64,000 nucleotides of DNA from Oceanisphaera profunda (GCF_002157895.1 NZ_CP021377.1:3038001-3102000); one strand, 5' to 3'; shown: positions 22,533 through 32,533, counted from the stretch's first letter. Translations and numbers: made by a program. The notes: generated by a model not told the origin, from the letters alone.

Positions 22533-22638
22533 TAAAATAGGAAGCGCGAGTTGAAACAGGCCGGACGGGTGTCCGGCATGATGATGTAGTTAGGTTATTT
22601 ATTGCCTCAAAGCCGCTGAGTTGCCGAGGTAATCATCG

Positions 22639-22977
22639 TTATAAGCCTTGAGCGAAGTCGATGGGTGCGGGGTAATCGCCGCCTACTGACATTAGCGCAC
22701 CGTTATTGAACTCCAGCACCAGCTGCTTTTGTTCTACTTCTCCGCGACCGGGTTTAAAGTAGTACAGATAGACCCAACGTTCATGATTGAAGCTGTCTAA
22801 GCTCATGGGGTTACCGAGCAAAAAGCGGACCTGTTCTTGACTCATGCCGCGGCGTAGCTGATCAACTTGTTTGGCTTCTATGTAGTTGCCTTGTGGAATA
22901 TCTATTTTATATACCAGACCGCAACCCATCAGAGGCAGGGTTAACATTATCGGTAAAATCAAGGTTTTGAGTTGCAT
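22639..22977 (-). CDS. bamE: Outer membrane protein assembly factor BamE
   Basis: Small lipoprotein of the BAM complex that folds outer-membrane beta barrels. The 112-residue precursor has a lipoprotein signal with lipobox LMGC (MQLKTLILPIMLTLPLMGC). The SmpA/OmlA fold follows: YKIDIPQGNYIEAKQVDQLRRGMSQEQVRFLLGNP, DSFNHERWVYLY. The start at 22977 is set by the signal peptide; 32 upstream codons lack homology. It faces rnfH and is divergent from udp. Confidence 0.96.
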   Translation of the reverse strand: MQLKTLILPIMLTLPLMGCGLVYKIDIPQGNYIEAKQVDQLRRGMSQEQVRFLLGNPMSLDSFNHERWVYLYYFKPGRGEVEQKQLVLEFNNGALMSVGGDYPAPIDFAQGL

Positions 22978-23217
22978 ATGGGCACTATATCCTGTGTGAC
23001 TTGTGGCCATGATAGCGACTGTAGCTGACCTTGTAAAAGCACAAGCGACAGTTATATTTTGGCTGGCGGCCATTATGTGTTGCTGTGTTGGTTTTTGCCC
23101 GCTCAGAGAGCTGAGCGTCTTGGCTTAAATTTGGTGGTCACTTAAGCTGCTGGACCTTGAGAGGCAGCGCGGCCTTAGGTTAAGCTGCATTTATTTCTAA
23201 TCGTGAAGCGACAATTT

Positions 23218-23976
23218 ATGACGACACAGGTATTTCATCTCGGGATCACGACTGCCGATTTGCAGGGCGCACGCTTGGCCATATTGCCCGGCGATCCAAA
23301 CCGGGTTGCCCGCATTGCGGGACATCTCGCTAATCCGCGTTTGCTGGCCAGTCATCGTGAATTTACATCTTGGCTTGGTGAGCTGGATGGCAAAGCGGTC
23401 GTGGTATGCTCAACCGGTATTGGCGGGCCTTCTACCTCTATTGCCTTGGAAGAGCTGGCGCAACTGGGCGTGACCACGTTCTTGCGCATTGGTACCACCG
23501 GGGCGATTCAGCCCACGATTAATGTGGGCGACATGATAGTCACCAACGCGGCGGTGCGCCTAGATGGCGCGAGTTTACATTTTGCACCCTTGGCATATCC
23601 TGCAGTGGCGGATTTTGATTGCAGCTGTGCGCTGGTGGATGCGGCGCGCGAGTTGGGCTTAAGCCCGCATGTGGGCATTACTGCCTCGTCTGATACTTTT
23701 TACCCTGGTCAAGAGCGCTACGACACCTACTCTGGCCGAGTGACGGCGAGTCTGCAAGGCAGCCTTGCTGAGTGGCAGGCCATGGGAGTGCTCAATTATG
23801 AGATGGAGTCGGCCACCTTGTTTACCTTCTGTGCCAGTCAGGGATTAAAGGCTGGCTGTGTGGCTGGGGTAATCGTTAATCGCTGTGAGCAAGAAATTCC
23901 CAATCCCGTGCAAGTACAAGCCGCAGAGCAACAGGCGATTGAGATAGTGATCGGTGCTGCCCGCCGTTTGGTTTAG
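23218..23976 (+). CDS. udp: Uridine phosphorylase
   Basis: 252-residue nucleoside phosphorylase that converts uridine and phosphate to uracil and ribose-1-phosphate for pyrimidine salvage. It is very close to the E. coli enzyme: [15 protein letters not shown] (phosphate site), [49 protein letters not shown] and [10 protein letters not shown] (ribose/base site). The start at 23218 (MTTQVFHLG) matches the family; an upstream GTG at 23203 has no support. It lies in the middle of the bamE-recN block, where relatives usually have no gene. It has its own terminator. Confidence 0.96.
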   Translation: MTTQVFHLGITTADLQGARLAILPGDPNRVARIAGHLANPRLLASHREFTSWLGELDGKAVVVCSTGIGGPSTSIALEELAQLGVTTFLRIGTTGAIQPTINVGDMIVTNAAVRLDGASLHFAPLAYPAVADFDCSCALVDAARELGLSPHVGITASSDTFYPGQERYDTYSGRVTASLQGSLAEWQAMGVLNYEMESATLFTFCASQGLKAGCVAGVIVNRCEQEIPNPVQVQAAEQQAIEIVIGAARRLV

Positions 23977-24008
23977 GCCAAGTGCTGCTTTCAGGTTTAT
24001 TGACCATT

Positions 24009-24044
24009 AAAAAAGCCCCGAGTCGTTACGATTCGGGGCTTTTT
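24009..24044 (+). terminator. Terminator of udp
   Basis: AAAAAGCCCCGA-type arm pairs with TCGGGGCTTTTT around a GTCG-TTA-CGAT loop stem, 30 bases past the stop. The A tract on the left arm could let it serve recN on the other strand. Confidence 0.9.
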
Positions 24045-24081
24045 GGTCAGTATTCGTTGTTACTTCACGTAGAGCATTTTT

Positions 24082-24152
24082 GAGCTCGGTGCTGGGCGCT
24101 TAGCGCTGTATTTTTCGCCTCACGCCTCACGCCTCACGCCTTACGCCTCACG
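24082..24152. repeat. GC-rich repeat arm plus 7-bp CTCACGC tandem repeats
   Basis: 24082-24108 is one arm of the dispersed AGCGCC.../GCTCGG repeat family. 24116-24152 holds five successive 7-base units of the type CTCACGC with one-base variants. Both lie between udp and the 3' end of recN. Confidence 0.75.
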
Positions 24153-24160
24153 GTTAATGT

Positions 24161-25825
24161 TTAGCTAACCAATAGCTCTTGAGCATTGGCCAAGGTATTG
24201 GCAGTAATTTTATCGCCACCGAGCAAGCGTGCCAGCTCCTGCAAGCGGCTGTTGGTATCCAGCTCTTGCATACGGGTTTGGGTTTCATGTTTATCGCTGT
24301 CTTTACTGACAAAGTAATGCTGATGCCCGTTGCCTGCCACTTGGGGCAGGTGGGTGATCACCAATACTTGGGTCGAATCGCCAAGTTGGCGTAATAGTTT
24401 TCCCACCACGGCGGCCGTTGGCCCGCTGACGCCCACATCTACTTCATCAAAAATTAGCGTCGGAGTTTCTACCTTCTGCGCAGTAATTACCTGAATGGCC
24501 AAGCTAATGCGTGATAGCTCGCCGCCGGAGGCCACTTTCGCCAAGGGACTCATAGGCTGACCTGGGTTAGTGCTCACCAAAAAGTCGACTTTATCTATGC
24601 CCAAGGGCGAGAATCCTGCGCTGTTATCGGCGGTTACGGTAATTTCAAAGCGACCGTGCTCCATGCTCAGTTGATGCAAGCTTTGGGTAATTTGGCTATT
24701 CAGCGATTGCGCGTAGCGCTGACGGCTGTGACTGAGTCGCTCGGCGGCTTGTAAAAATTGTGCTTTGGCCAAGTCTACTTCTTCGTCTAGCGCTTCTAGC
24801 CGATGATCGTTATTGTCCATGTCGGTGAGTTGGTTTTTTATCTGCTGATGAAACTGCGATAACTCTACGGGCTGCACATGGTGTTTACGGGCCAGCTCCA
24901 TCACTTTAGTCATGCGCGCTTCCACCTCAAACAGACGTTCAGGGTCCAGCTCTAAGCGATCTAAATAGCGACTTAGCTCTATGTGGCCTTCTTCTAATTG
25001 AATAAGGCTGCTCTCGAGCATTTCTTGAACAGGCGTTAATAATGAATCCATTTGGCACAGGTCTGTCACGACTTTTAGGCCTTGGCGCAATTGCTGTAGG
25101 GCATTGTTATCATCGCCATCGCCTAAAATGTTCAACGCCAGCTGACAATCACTTAACAACTCGGCACCATTAGCCAAGCGCGCATGCTCGGCTTCTAACT
25201 CCGGAAACTCATCTTCGCTTAAGGCTAATTCATCAAGCTCGGCCACTTGATATTCCAGTAGCTGACGCTGGGCTTGCCACTGAGCCTGCTCTAGTTTGAG
25301 TTGCTTGCGCTCATTACTGAGCTGGCGCCACAGTTGATAATGCTTGCTCGACTTTTGCAGCAGCTGATGATGACCTGCATAGGCATCGAGCAGGCCGCGC
25401 TGAAAATCTGATTTTTGTAAGGCGTGGTGGGCATGTTGACCATGAATATTGATCAATAACGCGCCCAGTGCTTTTAATTGCGTCAAGGGGACCGGCATGC
25501 CGTTGATGTAGCCGCGGGAGCGGCCTTCACGAGTTAAGGTACGGCGCAAGATGCATTCATCTTGTTCATCCAGCTCTTGCTCATTGAGCCAAGCTTTCAC
25601 GCGGGGCAGTTTATCGATACGAAAGCGGGCGCTAATATCGGCTTTATCGGCCCCTGGCCTTACCGAGTCTGAGTCTCCGCGCTCACCCAGAGCTAGGGCC
25701 AGTGCATCAATGGCAATGGACTTACCGGCACCGGTTTCACCGGTAATGCTGGTCATGCCGGCACGCAAGTCCAGCTCAAGAAAAGAAACAATCGCAAAAT
25801 TACTGATGGTGAGCTGAAGCAACAT
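24161..25825 (-). CDS. recN: DNA repair protein RecN
   Basis: SMC-like ATPase needed for repair of double-strand breaks. The 554-residue protein has Walker A GETGAGKS (29-36), a long coiled-coil middle (about 150-370), the ABC signature KVASGGELSRISLA, and Walker B TLIFDEVDVGVSG. The start at 25825 (MLLQLTISNFAIV) follows GGGGA and gives the family length; 32 upstream codons are not conserved. Two LexA boxes directly upstream place it in the SOS regulon. bamE-recN-nadK order is conserved in relatives apart from the inserted udp. Confidence 0.97.
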   Translation of the reverse strand: MLLQLTISNFAIVSFLELDLRAGMTSITGETGAGKSIAIDALALALGERGDSDSVRPGADKADISARFRIDKLPRVKAWLNEQELDEQDECILRRTLTREGRSRGYINGMPVPLTQLKALGALLINIHGQHAHHALQKSDFQRGLLDAYAGHHQLLQKSSKHYQLWRQLSNERKQLKLEQAQWQAQRQLLEYQVAELDELALSEDEFPELEAEHARLANGAELLSDCQLALNILGDGDDNNALQQLRQGLKVVTDLCQMDSLLTPVQEMLESSLIQLEEGHIELSRYLDRLELDPERLFEVEARMTKVMELARKHHVQPVELSQFHQQIKNQLTDMDNNDHRLEALDEEVDLAKAQFLQAAERLSHSRQRYAQSLNSQITQSLHQLSMEHGRFEITVTADNSAGFSPLGIDKVDFLVSTNPGQPMSPLAKVASGGELSRISLAIQVITAQKVETPTLIFDEVDVGVSGPTAAVVGKLLRQLGDSTQVLVITHLPQVAGNGHQHYFVSKDSDKHETQTRMQELDTNSRLQELARLLGGDKITANTLANAQELLVS

Positions 25826-25849
25826 GATAAGTCCCCTGCACAAAGTGTA

Positions 25850-25885
25850 CTGTGTATAAAAACAGTATACTGTGGTTTTGTACAG
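25850..25885 (-). promoter_or_regulatory. Two LexA (SOS) boxes upstream of recN
   Basis: CTGTGTATAAAAACAG (25850-25865) and CTGTGGTTTTGTACAG (25870-25885) both match CTGT-N8-ACAG exactly. Their starts are 20 bases apart and lie 25-60 bases upstream of the recN start codon. Double boxes are also known for E. coli recN. Confidence 0.9.
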
Positions 25886-25909
25886 TGGCAAGAGTAAAGT
25901 GCAGCTGCA

Positions 25910-26041
25910 AGCGCCGAGCACCCCGCACCAAGCTAAAAACAGTTCACTGAGGTCATGACCGGCCTCAGAAAGACGGCTAACGCTTAACGCTGCGGCTATT
26001 TTTTTGTTTAGCTCGGCGCTTGGTGCTGGGCGCCTGGCGCT
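25910..26041. repeat. Two inverted GC-rich repeat arms between recN and nadK
   Basis: The left arm AGCGCCGAGCACCCCGCACC... (25910-25937) and the right arm TAGCTCGGCGCTTGGTGCTG... (26009-26041) are inverted copies of the dispersed family and enclose ~70 bases. The right arm ends four bases before the nadK stop codon complement, so the element forms the 3' trailer of nadK. Confidence 0.75.
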
Positions 26042-26044
26042 GCC

Positions 26045-26929
26045 TTAAAACAATTTGCTGCCCCAACCGAGTTTGCTGCGCAGCACTTCAAAATAGTTGT
26101 GACCGCGGGGGTGCAACAACTTGAGTTTATGCGGACTTTTATTGATATAAATTTCATCGCCCGGTTGTACGGACAGTGACACATGGCCGTCACAACTGAC
26201 CAGCATTTGGCTAGTTTTGTTGTTTGGCGACAGCACTAACTTTACCTGTGAGTCGGCGTCGATCACTATGGGACGGCAACTTAGAGTATGTGGAAACATG
26301 GGGACCAGTGTGATGGCATTAAGGTTGGGCGTGACGATAGGGCCACCGGCAGACAGCGAATAGGCGGTTGAGCCGGTGGGAGTGGCCACTATCATGCCAT
26401 CGGCACGCTGGCTGTACATAAAAATGCCATTAATATAAACCTCAAACTCAATCATATGGGCAATTTTACCGGGATGGAGCACAGCCTCATTCATGGCAGT
26501 GTTGCTGGCCTTGAGTTGGCCGTGACGGTGCACTTGGGTTTCCAGTAAAAAACGCTGCTCCGCTTGATAATCACCGGCGAGTAGGCGCTCTAATGGTTGC
26601 TCAAAACTGTGCGGAGATAAATCCGTTAAAAAGCCTAAATTACCACGGTTAACCCCCACCACGGCCACGTCAAATCGAGCCAGTACTCTCGCCGCGCCGA
26701 GCATGTTGCCGTCTCCGCCCACCACTATGGCCAAGTCGGCACGCTCGCCCAGCTCGACCATTTCTAGCAGTTCTACGCCGTCTAGGGCCAGTTGTTCGCC
26801 TACGCGGCGTTCGATCACCACATTTAAGCCTAAACCGGCAATGTGCTTATATAAGGCCACCAAGGTTTGGTTGGCGCCTTCGTGATCGGGTTTTCCTATC
26901 AGCGCTATGGTATTAAATTCGCTTTCCAT
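26045..26929 (-). CDS. nadK: NAD kinase
   Basis: Phosphorylates NAD to NADP using ATP or polyphosphate. The 294-residue protein has the GGDGN motif (71-75, catalytic Asp73), the NE motif in [10 protein letters not shown], and the glycine-rich [15 protein letters not shown] substrate loop. [16 protein letters not shown] at the N terminus is typical of the gammaproteobacterial enzyme. The length is standard. It lies between recN (same strand) and grpE (divergent), as in E. coli. Confidence 0.97.
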   Translation of the reverse strand: MESEFNTIALIGKPDHEGANQTLVALYKHIAGLGLNVVIERRVGEQLALDGVELLEMVELGERADLAIVVGGDGNMLGAARVLARFDVAVVGVNRGNLGFLTDLSPHSFEQPLERLLAGDYQAEQRFLLETQVHRHGQLKASNTAMNEAVLHPGKIAHMIEFEVYINGIFMYSQRADGMIVATPTGSTAYSLSAGGPIVTPNLNAITLVPMFPHTLSCRPIVIDADSQVKLVLSPNNKTSQMLVSCDGHVSLSVQPGDEIYINKSPHKLKLLHPRGHNYFEVLRSKLGWGSKLF

Positions 26930-27056
26930 AAATATCGACCTGGCATAAAGGATGAAATGAGTAAGGTGGCCAGCTAAATATTGGGCCGCATAATCCTCAT
27001 TCTAAATAACCCGCTGCGTTAGTGCTACCGATGAGGGGCAATGATAAAAATATTCT

Positions 27057-27085
27057 CTTGAATTATGCCACTGGCTCCCCCATAT
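27057..27085 (+). promoter_or_regulatory. Sigma-32 heat-shock promoter of grpE
   Basis: CTTGAA (27057-27062) is followed after 15 bases by CCCCATAT (27078-27085). This is an almost perfect match to the sigma-32 consensus CTTGAAA / CCCCATNT and lies 36 bases before the grpE start. Confidence 0.9.
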
Positions 27086-27121
27086 AAGCTGCAAGCCAGA
27101 AAAAATTAGATGGGAGACAAG

Positions 27122-27730
27122 ATGAGCGATAACAAACATCAGCCTGAAGTAGAGCAGGGCGCAGAGCAAGAGCCGTTAACAGTAGACATGAATGCAGAAC
27201 CCGAAGTTGAGGGCGAATTGTTGCAAGCCGATGCTGCAGAAGTCGCCGCGTTAGAGCTGCAACTTGCTGCCGCAAATGAGCGTGCCCAAAGCGAAAAAGA
27301 CCAAGCGCTGCGCGCCTTGGCGGAAATGGAAAACCTGCGCCGCCGCGCCGCACAAGATGTCGAAAAGGCACAAAAATTTGCGCTTGAAAAATTTGCCGGT
27401 GACTTATTGCCCGTGATCGACAGCTTAGAGCGTGCCCTTGAGCACACTGATAAAGAAAATGAAGCCTTTAAAGCTATTTATGAAGGCGTAGATCTGACGC
27501 TGAAGTCTTTGCTCACCACCATCGAAAAATATGGCGTCTTGCTGATTGATCCACAAGGCACGCCGTTTGATCCCAATAAGCATGAAGCCATGAGCATGGT
27601 CGAAAGCGCGGACGTGCCACCTAACTCGGTAGTGGCAGTGATGATGAAAGGTTATGAGCTGAACGGCCGCGTGTTGCGCCCCGCTATGGTAATGGTGGCC
27701 AAAGGGCCAGCAATCGACACTAAAGCTTAA
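27122..27730 (+). CDS. grpE: Nucleotide exchange factor GrpE
   Basis: Releases ADP from DnaK. The 202-residue protein has a long N-terminal coiled coil (about 35-85, [22 protein letters not shown]...), the [23 protein letters not shown] helix, and a beta-wing domain ending [18 protein letters not shown]. The start at 27122 (MSDNKHQ) follows GGGAGACAAG; an in-frame ATG twelve bases upstream is less well placed. A sigma-32 promoter precedes it and dnaK follows with its own. Confidence 0.96.
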   Translation: MSDNKHQPEVEQGAEQEPLTVDMNAEPEVEGELLQADAAEVAALELQLAAANERAQSEKDQALRALAEMENLRRRAAQDVEKAQKFALEKFAGDLLPVIDSLERALEHTDKENEAFKAIYEGVDLTLKSLLTTIEKYGVLLIDPQGTPFDPNKHEAMSMVESADVPPNSVVAVMMKGYELNGRVLRPAMVMVAKGPAIDTKA

Positions 27731-27776
27731 AACATCGGCTTAATTGCACGATTTATTTAATAAATGTGAGCTGCGC

Positions 27777-27805
27777 CTTGAAAGTCATACCAAGCAGCCA
27801 CATAT
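27777..27805 (+). promoter_or_regulatory. Sigma-32 heat-shock promoter of dnaK
   Basis: CTTGAAA (27777-27783), a 14-base spacer and CCACATAT (27798-27805) match the sigma-32 consensus with one change. It lies ~60 bases before the dnaK start. Confidence 0.82.
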
Positions 27806-27865
27806 ACACTGTAAAGCGAAAACAACAGTGCTTACGTTTAATTCAAGATATTGAGAGAGGATTTT

Positions 27866-29788
27866 ATGGGTAGAATCATCGGCATAGATTTGGGTACCAC
27901 TAACTCTTGCGTCGCCATTTTGGACGGGGATAACCCGCGCGTCATCGAAAACGCCGAAGGCACTCGTACTACTCCTTCCATCATCGCCTATGCCGATGAT
28001 GGCGAAACGTTAGTCGGTCAGCCAGCCAAGCGCCAGGCAGTGACTAACCCCGAGAATACGTTGTTTGCTATTAAGCGTTTGATTGGCCGTCGTTTTGAAG
28101 ATGAAGAAGTACAGCGTGATATTAAGCTGATGCCTTTCAAAATTGTAAAAGCCGACAACGGTGATGCTTGGGTAGAAGCCAAAGGCAAGAAAATGGCGCC
28201 GCCGCAGGTATCTGCTGAAGTGCTGAAAAAGATGAAGAAAACCGCTGAAGATTATCTGGGCGAAGCGGTAACCGAAGCCGTTATTACGGTACCGGCTTAC
28301 TTTAACGACGCTCAGCGTCAAGCAACCAAAGATGCAGGCCGCATTGCAGGTTTGGATGTTAAGCGCATCATCAACGAGCCAACCGCTGCTGCATTTGCCT
28401 ATGGCGTAAATAAGACCAAGGGCGATCGCAAAGTTGCCGTTTACGACTTGGGCGGTGGTACTTTCGATATTTCCATCATTGAAATCGATGAGATGGATGG
28501 TGAGAAAACCTTCGAAGTATTAGCCACTAACGGTGACACCCACTTGGGTGGTGAAGACTTTGATAACCGCTTAATCAACTATTTAGTAGCTGAATTTAAG
28601 CGCGAGCAAGGTTTTGACTTGATGAATGACATGTTGGCACTGCAACGCTTGAAAGAAGCGGCAGAAAAAGCCAAGTGTGAGTTGTCTTCTGCCCAGCAAA
28701 CTGACGTTAACTTGCCTTATATTACCGCCGATGCCTCAGGTCCTAAGCACTTGAACATTAAGCTGACGCGCGCCAAGTTAGAGTCACTGGTTGAAGACAT
28801 GGTTACTAAGTCTTTGGATCCGGTTAAAACCGCATTGAAAGATGCTGGCTTATCCGTGACTGACATTGATGACGTGATTTTGGTCGGCGGTCAGACCCGT
28901 ATGCCATTAGTACAAAAAGCGGTAACGGACTTCTTTGGTCAAGAGCCACGTAAAGACGTGAACCCTGATGAAGCAGTGGCCGTGGGTGCTGCAATTCAAG
29001 GTGCGGTATTGTCTGGCGATAAGACTGACGTATTGCTGCTTGACGTAACGCCTCTGTCTTTGGGTATTGAAACCATGGGCGGCGTGATGACGGCCGTGAT
29101 TGAAAAGAACACTACTATTCCGACTAAGAAATCACAGGTGTTCTCGACCGCCGATGACAACCAAGCCGCCGTGACTATTCATGTGCTGCAAGGTGAGCGT
29201 AAGCGCTCTAGCGATAACAAGTCTCTGGGTCAGTTTAACCTGGAAGGCATTCGCCCTGCACCACGCGGTTTACCACAGGTTGAAGTGACCTTCGACATCG
29301 ATGCGGATGGTATCTTGCACGTGTCAGCGAAAGATAAAGACACCAATAAAGAGCAAAAGATCACCATTCAAGCCTCTTCTGGTTTAACAGAAGAAGAGAT
29401 CGATGCCATGGTGCGCTCGGCTGAAGCTAACGCTGAAGAAGACAAGAAATTTGAAGAGCTGGTCAGCACCCGTAACCAAGCTGACGGTCTGGTACACGCT
29501 ACCCGTAAGCAATTGGAAGAAGCGGGCGATGCTTTGGCAGCCGACGACAAGAGCGCCATCGAGTCCGCTTTGAGCGAACTGGAAACGGCACTGCGCGGTG
29601 AAGACAAAGCGGAGATCGAAGCTAAGCAGCAAGCGCTGCTGGAAGCCTCGCAAAAGCTGGCAGAAGTTGCTCAAGCGAAGGCACAAGCTGATGCTTCTCA
29701 AACCGGTGAGCCAGAAGATGGCGCCACCAAAGCGGATGACGATGTAGTCGACGCTGAGTTTGAAGAAGTGAAAGACGATAAAAAGTAA
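27866..29788 (+). CDS. dnaK: Molecular chaperone DnaK (Hsp70)
   Basis: ATP-driven folding chaperone that works with DnaJ and GrpE and controls sigma-32. The 640-residue protein has the nucleotide-binding domain ([34 protein letters not shown]), a linker of the [16 protein letters not shown] type, a beta-sandwich substrate domain, and an alpha lid. The C terminus is acidic and ends [14 protein letters not shown]. The start at 27866 ([10 protein letters not shown]) follows GAGAGAGG; five upstream in-frame codons are excluded. It is followed by dnaJ after 90 bases containing a strong hairpin. Confidence 0.98.
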   Translation: MGRIIGIDLGTTNSCVAILDGDNPRVIENAEGTRTTPSIIAYADDGETLVGQPAKRQAVTNPENTLFAIKRLIGRRFEDEEVQRDIKLMPFKIVKADNGDAWVEAKGKKMAPPQVSAEVLKKMKKTAEDYLGEAVTEAVITVPAYFNDAQRQATKDAGRIAGLDVKRIINEPTAAAFAYGVNKTKGDRKVAVYDLGGGTFDISIIEIDEMDGEKTFEVLATNGDTHLGGEDFDNRLINYLVAEFKREQGFDLMNDMLALQRLKEAAEKAKCELSSAQQTDVNLPYITADASGPKHLNIKLTRAKLESLVEDMVTKSLDPVKTALKDAGLSVTDIDDVILVGGQTRMPLVQKAVTDFFGQEPRKDVNPDEAVAVGAAIQGAVLSGDKTDVLLLDVTPLSLGIETMGGVMTAVIEKNTTIPTKKSQVFSTADDNQAAVTIHVLQGERKRSSDNKSLGQFNLEGIRPAPRGLPQVEVTFDIDADGILHVSAKDKDTNKEQKITIQASSGLTEEEIDAMVRSAEANAEEDKKFEELVSTRNQADGLVHATRKQLEEAGDALAADDKSAIESALSELETALRGEDKAEIEAKQQALLEASQKLAEVAQAKAQADASQTGEPEDGATKADDDVVDAEFEEVKDDKK

Positions 29789-29817
29789 GTTAACCCCAGC
29801 GTAGTAGCGCGCTTAGT

Positions 29818-29851
29818 GCGGGCGTTGGGATGCCAACGCCCGCCTTTGTTT
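29818..29851 (+). terminator. Hairpin/attenuator between dnaK and dnaJ
   Basis: Perfect 11-bp stem GCGGGCGTTGG / CCAACGCCCGC (29818-29828 and 29833-29843) with GATG loop, then CTTTGTTTT. It could partly terminate dnaK transcription so that DnaJ is made in smaller amounts than DnaK; no separate dnaJ promoter is evident. Confidence 0.75.
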
Positions 29852-29878
29852 TAACAGGACTCAGGTAAGTTTCAGCCT

Positions 29879-31006
29879 ATGTCAAAACGAGATTATTATG
29901 AGGTGCTCGGCGTCAGTAAAGACGCAGACGAGCGCGAAATAAAAAAAGCCTATAAGCGGATGGCGATGAAATATCATCCCGACCGTAACAAAACTGACGC
30001 CGATGCCATTGATAAATTCAAGGAAGCGTCTGAGGCCAATGAAGTACTGACTGACCCGCAAAAACGTGCGGCTTATGATCAGTTTGGCCATGATGCAGTC
30101 AATGGCCAGCAAGGCGGCCACGGCCACGGCGGTGGTGACTTTGGCGATATTTTTGGTGATGTGTTCGGTGATATCTTCGGTGGCGGTCAGCGCCGTCAGC
30201 AGCGTGCGGCTCGTGGCTCGGATTTACGCTATAACATGGAGCTGACGCTAGAAGAAGCCGTGCGGGGCGTGACCAAAGAGATCAAGGTACCAACGCTGGT
30301 CGGTTGTGATGTGTGCGATGGCAGTGGCGCTAAGGCAGGCACCCAGGCTAATACCTGCTCTACCTGTCATGGCCATGGCCAAGTACAAATGCGCCAAGGT
30401 TTCTTTACCGTGCAACAACCTTGTCCGCATTGCCGTGGTAAGGGCAAGATCATCACAGACCCCTGTCATAAGTGTCATGGGGAAGGTCGCTACCAAAAGA
30501 CCAAGACCTTGTCGGTGAAAATTCCGGCGGGCGTCGATACCGGCGATCGTATTCGCTTATCCGGTGAAGGCGAAGCCGGTGAGTCTGGAGCACCGGCAGG
30601 TGATTTGTATGTGCAAATGCACGTACGCGATCATGAGATATTTGTCCGTGATGGCAGTAATCTGTACTGCGAAGTGCCCATTAGTTTCACCGCTTCAGCC
30701 TTAGGTGGTGAAGTGGAAGTGCCGACACTCGACGGGCGCGTGAAGCTGAAAATTCCGGCTGAAACACAAACCGGTCGTAGCTTTCGCTTAAAAGGTAAAG
30801 GCGTGCGTTCGGCTAGAAATGGCCAAGTAGGCGACTTAGTCTGTAAGGTGTATGTCGAAACGCCGGTGAGCTTAACCGAAGAGCAAAAAGCCTTGTTACA
30901 ACAATTAGAAGACTCTTATATAGGGGTGGCTGCCAATAAGCACCAACCTAAGACCGAAGGTTTTCTAAAAGGCGTAAAGCGATTTTTTGATGATTTGACC
31001 CGCTAA
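29879..31006 (+). CDS. dnaJ: Co-chaperone DnaJ (Hsp40)
   Basis: Type I Hsp40 that stimulates DnaK ATPase and delivers unfolded clients. The 375-residue protein has the J domain ([36 protein letters not shown] at 33-35) and a Gly/Phe-rich linker. Four CxxCxGxG zinc repeats follow (CDVCDGSG from 143, [24 protein letters not shown]), then the substrate-binding C-terminal domains. The order grpE-dnaK-dnaJ is intact. In several relatives dapB-carA-carB follow dnaJ; here greA does. Confidence 0.98.
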   Translation: MSKRDYYEVLGVSKDADEREIKKAYKRMAMKYHPDRNKTDADAIDKFKEASEANEVLTDPQKRAAYDQFGHDAVNGQQGGHGHGGGDFGDIFGDVFGDIFGGGQRRQQRAARGSDLRYNMELTLEEAVRGVTKEIKVPTLVGCDVCDGSGAKAGTQANTCSTCHGHGQVQMRQGFFTVQQPCPHCRGKGKIITDPCHKCHGEGRYQKTKTLSVKIPAGVDTGDRIRLSGEGEAGESGAPAGDLYVQMHVRDHEIFVRDGSNLYCEVPISFTASALGGEVEVPTLDGRVKLKIPAETQTGRSFRLKGKGVRSARNGQVGDLVCKVYVETPVSLTEEQKALLQQLEDSYIGVAANKHQPKTEGFLKGVKRFFDDLTR

Positions 31007-31067
31007 GCTAGCCGTACTACTCTAGGGTGCGCTTTAAACCCATGAGCGAATTATTAATTGATAACGT

Positions 31068-31110
31068 GAGCCCCCTGTCGATTGTCGGCAGGGGCTCTTG
31101 TTTTATTGTC
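31068..31110 (+). terminator. Terminator between dnaJ and greA
   Basis: GAGCCCC...TG / CA...GGGGCTC stem (31068-31107) with a bulged base and ~11-base loop, followed by TTGTTTT. It ends just before the greA ribosome-binding site, so read-through would control greA. Confidence 0.7.
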
Positions 31111-31132
31111 TGAAAGGAACTGGTTTTTCATT

Positions 31133-31609
31133 ATGGCACAAACTCCAATGACAGTGCGTGGAGCACAAAAACTGCGTGAAGAGCTGGATTACCTCAAGTC
31201 AGAGCTGCGCCCTAGGATCATTGCTGATATTGCTTCTGCCCGTGAACATGGCGATTTAAAAGAAAACGCCGAATATCACGCTGCGCGCGAAGAGCAAGGG
31301 TTCTGTGAAGGACGCATTCAAGAGATTGAAGGTAAGCTGTCTAACGCTCAGGTTATCGATGTAACCAAACTGCCCAATAGCGGTAAGGTTATTTTTGGTA
31401 CCACTGTGGATTTATTTAAAGTCGATGATGAGCGAGAGATCACTTATCAAATCGTCGGCGATGATGAGTCTGATATCAAAGCGAACATGATTTCGGTTAA
31501 CTCACCCATTGCCCGTGCCTTAATCGGCAAGGAAGTGGATGATGTGGCGGTGGTGAAAACCCCTGCCGGTGAGGTGGAGTACGAAATCCTCAAGGTACAA
31601 TATTTGTAA
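31133..31609 (+). CDS. greA: Transcription elongation factor GreA
   Basis: Rescues backtracked RNA polymerase by stimulating transcript cleavage. The 158-residue protein, the same length as E. coli GreA, has the N-terminal antiparallel coiled coil ([42 protein letters not shown]). The acidic tip is intact, and a C-terminal FKBP-like domain follows ([22 protein letters not shown]). The ATG at 31133 is preceded by AAAGGAAC at a somewhat long distance; the second Met, six codons in, is an alternative. Confidence 0.96.
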   Translation: MAQTPMTVRGAQKLREELDYLKSELRPRIIADIASAREHGDLKENAEYHAAREEQGFCEGRIQEIEGKLSNAQVIDVTKLPNSGKVIFGTTVDLFKVDDEREITYQIVGDDESDIKANMISVNSPIARALIGKEVDDVAVVKTPAGEVEYEILKVQYL

Positions 31610-31663
31610 TGATGCTGATTAATATTGGCGAATAAGATTCGCTAATATGAGCATGCTTTATAA

Positions 31664-31691
31664 ACAGGCGCCTAGGGCGCCTGTTTTTTTT
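31664..31691 (+). terminator. Terminator of greA
   Basis: ACAGGCGCC-TAG-GGCGCCTGT followed by T8. It overlaps the last codons of the convergent PilZ gene. A second hairpin, ATATT-GCGAA / TTCGC-AATAT, lies just upstream at 31622-31648. Confidence 0.9.
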
Positions 31692-32325
31692 CATTTTGTG
31701 CCAAAAAACCCTGAAACACAAAGTCAGACAGGGTGCGCTGGTCGGCGCTATTGAGTTGAAACTGAACGGCGGTTAACCAAAAAGCCGGCCCTTTTCGCTC
31801 CCGTACTAAGGTTACTTTACAGCGTAGCTCTGCTTCACCCACCACTAATAGCAAGGTTTGCACCCGAGGCTGCAATGTCGCCTTCTCTGGCCGGAACAGG
31901 GCACGACGAGATAACAGGCGCATGCCATTGATGGATAAATCCCGTATTTCGGCGGCTAGAGGCTTACCATTAGCGCGCTTTAATTGGATATGGGCAGGTG
32001 CTGGCAATCGCCAAGCGCGCGGATGGCCGCCATGACTGATGCTACTCGCACTGATGTCATTGGTACCTATTTCACAAGTAATGGAGGGCGCACTGAGTTC
32101 TGCTTGCTCTGGGTACGCAAAGGAGTGGGAGAGGGTAACCGGAAAGCTAAACATCAGCTCACCCATTACCAGTTTTAGCTCTAAGCGTGAGGCTTGCGCT
32201 AATAAGGGGGCTACCTGCTTATCCAATAACAAGGGTAGGGTCAGGCAGTCCTGTGGCCCATCAGCTTGGTATAATTCGCTCAGCAGCGCGATTTCTTCTT
32301 CTGACAGATAAGGGTGACTCGGCAC
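31672..32325 (-). CDS. PilZ domain protein
   Basis: 217-residue cytoplasmic protein. The N-terminal half is a helical and beta region unlike named domains (YLSEEEIALLSELYQADGPQDCLTLPLLLDK). The C-terminal half looks like PilZ, a c-di-GMP receptor domain, with DLSINGMRLLSRR matching the D-x-S-x-x-G signature. The usual upstream RxxxR appears as PRAWR with altered spacing, so c-di-GMP binding is uncertain. Convergent with greA. It may connect to the two c-di-GMP enzymes at 16-20 kb, which is inference. Confidence 0.75.
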   Translation of the reverse strand: MPSHPYLSEEEIALLSELYQADGPQDCLTLPLLLDKQVAPLLAQASRLELKLVMGELMFSFPVTLSHSFAYPEQAELSAPSITCEIGTNDISASSISHGGHPRAWRLPAPAHIQLKRANGKPLAAEIRDLSINGMRLLSRRALFRPEKATLQPRVQTLLLVVGEAELRCKVTLVRERKGPAFWLTAVQFQLNSADQRTLSDFVFQGFLAQNEKKQAP

Positions 32326-32533
32326 AGCGCAATACCTTAATCAATAATAAATGGGTATTTGAGCTTATGGCGAGCGAACGATAAATGTAAAGTAAGGGGC
32401 GGTACTGTTAGTGGCGGTTGGCTTGAACGTCTGGCTTACAAGGCGCTTATGTAAAGACACCGAGGTGACAAAATACTGGGGCAGCTGTAAGTATGCGGCC
32501 CCTTGTATCAGTAAGCACGGTTAGCCTATGGGC

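Noticed and set aside
25880-25885. TGTACAG next to recN as a copy of the photolyase-operon operator
   Set aside because: It belongs to a LexA box (CTGT-N8-ACAG) and lacks the 13-base-spaced partner.
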